DNA of 64,000 nt from Opisthorchis felineus. Its lineage: Eukaryota > Platyhelminthes > Trematoda > Opisthorchiida > Opisthorchiidae. The notes beneath the pieces were generated by a model. It saw nothing but the letters and a program-made list of their open reading frames with translations. It searched no databases and was not told the origin of the DNA. Location of the stretch: positions 1,066,421 to 1,130,420 of the forward strand of contig SJOL01007640.1 in assembly GCA_004794785.1 (NCBI GenBank), read 5' to 3'. The translations under genes and the position numbers were made by a program. Below, in pieces: positions 61,011-64,000 of this stretch (positions are counted from its first letter, which is position 1; each line of letters opens with the position of its first letter).

Positions 61011-63479
61011 CGTCACAAAAATAGGACTTGAACTTTATGATTCGGAACCAAACTGGCGGACGACGTTTTATGGTTGAAATTGAATGTAGCCTCTTTCAGC
61101 TTTTCAGTACAGTGTGACTCTAAGGACAGGGAACCAGCCAACATTTGACCCGGCTGCTTGTTAAATCAGTGGTCGTTTTTCTCAGCTTCCGGGGACCATC
61201 CTGTCGGCTGAGCCCTAAACAATGGTAGTAGGCAGTCTGGCAATTTAGATAACTCGTCTCATGCTACTTCTGCCAAATGGAACCAGTTATTTTCTAGGCT
61301 TTCCAGTTTTTTTGCTAAAAGTTAGTGCAGAGTTCAGGTGAAATGGTTAGAAGAAGCTAGTTCGAATATCTTTCGTTTCAAAGCCACACAGATTACCTCT
61401 AACCATAAATCAATCGAAATCGTTAAACTTATCGATACTATCTGAAAAATTAGATAGATATTAATTCGTATTCACATCACTTTAGTATGGATAGCTCCCC
61501 TCCTGTCCTGATCAGTCCACATCGAAGAATTTTCTCCTCACTAGAGCTTACCAGCAGTTCATGTCATTGGTCATGTCGAGAAATGATCTGACATGCGCGG
61601 CAAGCATGGTACCATCAACACAGCAGCGTATGCTAGACCGACCTGAATGAGCAAGTATGAACAGGTGGGCGGGTTCACGTTCTAGCAATGTGACTGATAT
61701 GAGTAATTTATGAAACGGACCATCACTCATCAGGAAACCTAACTAATGGACCGAAAATTGTGCCTTGCACAATACATCCAAACTCTGCTTACAAAATTTA
61801 GTTCAAATATGCATAATTGAACACCTGCCACAAATTTTAGTACTTTTCCTGTTATAACTCTTTACAGAGCACAAATCCCGTTCGGTATATACCTCTTCGT
61901 CTATTATGGGCTTTAATAAACCTATTTTTAAGCTTTTCTCGCCTCCTACAAAACACATAGGAAACTCTGGTGTAAAAAGATATCTCATTAACAATGGATG
62001 TTCCTGTTCAATGAGAAGACCAACACGGACCACAGTGAGATCTCGTGCACTTGGATGGCGAAAATGAGGCTACTTTGGATGCTCAGGATAGATTTGGTTC
62101 AGTAGCACTATTCTTTCCAGTCCGAGGGAAGGTTCCAGATGATCATCGGGCATGGATCATATTGAAGTAAGACCTCTACCGGTGCCCTGAACAGGCAGGT
62201 CCGGTCCTCAGTTCCAGCATTCTTAATCTTTACGAACAAGTGATCTAGGGGCTACTTAGCCAACCAGCCGACATGATGAAACTATCGTCTGAAGTGGATA
62301 TTACCTCATGCAGTTAATCCCATCTTTGCACCCTTCTCCCCGCAGTGCAAATGGGTGGCGTGTTCTGGATGGCTTCCATGTAAAATTGTCAGTCATGTCG
62401 AATCGAAGCAAGAAGAAATATTGTGTGATAGCGCAGTAGAAGAGATACTCATATGATCCGTTTTTTGCACGACTTCCTACTGCATAACACGGGTAGATGA
62501 TTAGCAGTATTGCCTTCAACATGCTTCTATTTAGGGAAACCAGGAAATTAAACCGTCCACTTGGAAACAGTCTCTTTGCTTGGTCTTGTAGGGTTCATCT
62601 CTTTAACAGAGAGTTGTTCTAAAGGAAAAATCGTGCCATTGAAATGTCTGCAAATCAACTGCCACACCCGGCGAACAGCTCAACAGCCAGCTGATCAGCC
62701 ATCAATATTCCAACATATGTACTACTCAAATTTCCTTGAAAGGAGGTTTCTTCTTTGTGTCCATGGGGCTGTGGTTGTATTTGACCGTTTGGACAACCCA
62801 CTTGCTCTCATGCATTGAGACATGTTGTGCCTGAATGCTCACGAAGCCTGCAAAGGCAACCACGTCTCAGATTTGCTCAAGATCCGAGACCGACATGGAG
62901 GTTGTGAATGTAAATCTGAGGGCTATCGCAACAGAGGAACCTCGATATCCCTCAAGTCTGAGCTCCATTCCGTGAGTTCCGTCGGGCTGAAATTATGGAC
63001 CAATCGATTTATCTGGTCTGACCAGCGTGCCTGACTACACATTCAAACACATTTTGGCTCATTTTGCGAGCTTCGGTGTTCAGAATTTCGGGGATCTTGA
63101 CCATGAATCAAAAGTGAATTCCGTCAAGAATGCTAACATGTTCTCGTTCGTGCATCCGTCTTTTGCTGTCGTACAGCGATGAAGAGAATAAAACGGCTGC
63201 GAACTTGTCAACGCGAAAACTACTGTTGCTCCAGACGAGTCTGTATATGTGGCCGAATGTTGTATTTGCCCCGGTAGTCCGAGCATTTATTTCATTGTTA
63301 ATTGACAAGCTTTTGCACAAGGTATACCGAAGTCGCAGAAATCTTTACGATACGCTAGGCCGTGAAAACTAAGTTGAAGCTTTTTGTTGTGAACCCAGAG
63401 CAGCCTTATAAAAGACAAGTGCTATAGAAGGACTTATGCCATACATCGTATATTCCTATATATCATATTATTGATAGTA

Positions 63480-64000
63480 GTATATTATGTCGTATGCCCC
63501 GCGAATACGTAGACCAATGCGAAGTGCTGAAGAAAAACTGCTGCGGCTATCAGCTTCATTCTCGCCTTGAATGAGCAGATAAAGCACAGTCATCTCCGAA
63601 GGCACTGCATACCTCTTCGAATCATGTACGCTCGTTTTCGCCACGGAACTTTTCGAGTTGAAGAGATGGCCATCCAGATGCTATGGGAGGGATGCGCCCT
63701 CTTTGGATATCCAAAAGTATTTCGTATAAATATTAGTTAGACAGTGGTTGAATGGAGCTGGAACAAGCACCCAACCTTGTTTCACCTCCGTGCCAACTTC
63801 GAGCCCAGCAGAGGTGCGTAAGCCCCTACTTGAGCGTTGATGCCGCGCTCCAACAATTTGATAATTTTTAGTCTATTAGGAAATGCTGAGCCTCTGGGGG
63901 ATGGTTCCCAGTGGTCCATTGAGTCGAAGTGTTCCATGAAACCTACGGACAGAGCAAAAAAGGCTGAATCTCTTGTCGGCACTTTTACCACAGACGACTC
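63480..64000 (-). mobile_element. Decayed RTE/SR2-like LINE reverse transcriptase, cut by the window edge
   Basis: Minus-strand peptides follow the order of an RTE-type reverse transcriptase palm. At 63.8-64.0 kb, AFFALSVGFMEHFDSMDH corresponds to the AF-x-DF-x-AFDSVD block (first catalytic Asp region altered) and PNRLKIIKLLERGINAQVGA to the P-x-K-x-x-x-L-x-x-LY...VR block. Near 63.75 kb, EVKQGWVLVPAPFNHCLTNI equals the GVRQGCVLSPxLFNxxID block with the frame shifted past a stop. Near 63.58 kb, FGDDCALSAHSR equals the FADD catalytic block. Stops and frameshifts separate these, so it is inactive. The 5' part (endonuclease) would lie beyond 64000. SR2-like RTE elements are known from schistosomes; the clade is inferred by eye. 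Confidence 0.62.

Larger units (their letters stand above)
54991..63479 (-). other. Upstream intron or 5' flank of the zinc-finger gene
   Basis: No coding exon was recognised. The exon before A should end in phase 0 on the minus strand and may lie outside the window. The minus-strand frame at 59456-59731 has several Cys and mixed codons but no C2H2 or other motif. Contents that can be named are a tRNA-like head with a C12 run (55.39-55.46 kb), a TAGC-type simple repeat (57.04-57.12 kb) and the R1/R2 block (60.38-61.01 kb). A short S-like tail may lie at 61.08-61.13 kb. Confidence 0.45.

Noticed and set aside
63782..63991. Minus-strand frame read first as an ankyrin-repeat exon because of IIKLLERGINAQ
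   Set aside because: The flanking blocks (FDSMDH before; VKQGWVLVPAPFNHC and FGDDCAL after) fit a LINE reverse transcriptase in order, which explains more of the sequence.

Overview
The window looks like a stretch of an invertebrate nuclear genome with long introns and many repeats, most likely a flatworm (digenean trematode with a large genome, Fasciola-like). That placement is inference. It rests on moderate GC content, one gene whose short exons are separated by kilobases to tens of kilobases, and RTE-type (SR2-like) LINE remnants. No prokaryotic gene organisation, rRNA, CRISPR array or intact tRNA was seen. Almost all of the short open frames are chance or repeat-derived.

One gene is well supported. 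It lies on the minus strand, and four internal coding exons can be placed: A (54348-54990), B (49078-49755), C (6166-6848) and D (4534-4626). All four are followed by a GTGAGT donor, and the chosen junctions keep the frame (A/B phase 1, B/C phase 1, C/D phase 0). Joined, they give about 699 residues of a larger protein whose start (beyond exon A) and end (beyond exon D) were not found. Exons A and B each carry one C2H2 zinc finger. The end of exon C plus exon D encode a segment with the signature of the DUF3504-like domain that animals took from Crypton tyrosine recombinases (KIAA1958, KCTD1, QRICH1 and ZMYM relatives). The predicted product is a nuclear, DNA-binding regulator. Its pairing of C2H2 fingers with a Crypton-derived domain is the most interesting feature here. 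The weakest link is the 42.2-kb intron between B and C.

The rest is intron and flanking DNA. It holds: (i) a MITE-like interspersed repeat (here called R1/R2) in at least a dozen copies, often as inverted pairs, one with a perfect 12-bp target-site-like duplication; (ii) a tRNA-like SINE-type repeat (here called S) in about five copies, plus other tRNA-headed elements; (iii) decayed LINE reverse transcriptase pieces at 29.9-30.1 kb (plus) and at the right edge, 63.5-64.0 kb (minus); (iv) microsatellites and a few perfect palindromes. Layout: 1-4.5 kb downstream flank or intron; 4.5-6.8 kb exons D and C; 6.8-49.1 kb giant intron with repeat clusters at 21.8-25.2, 29.4-36.1 and 44.6 kb; 49.1-55.0 kb exons B and A; 55-63.5 kb upstream intron or flank with a composite R1/R2 block at 60.4-61.0 kb; LINE remnant at the end.
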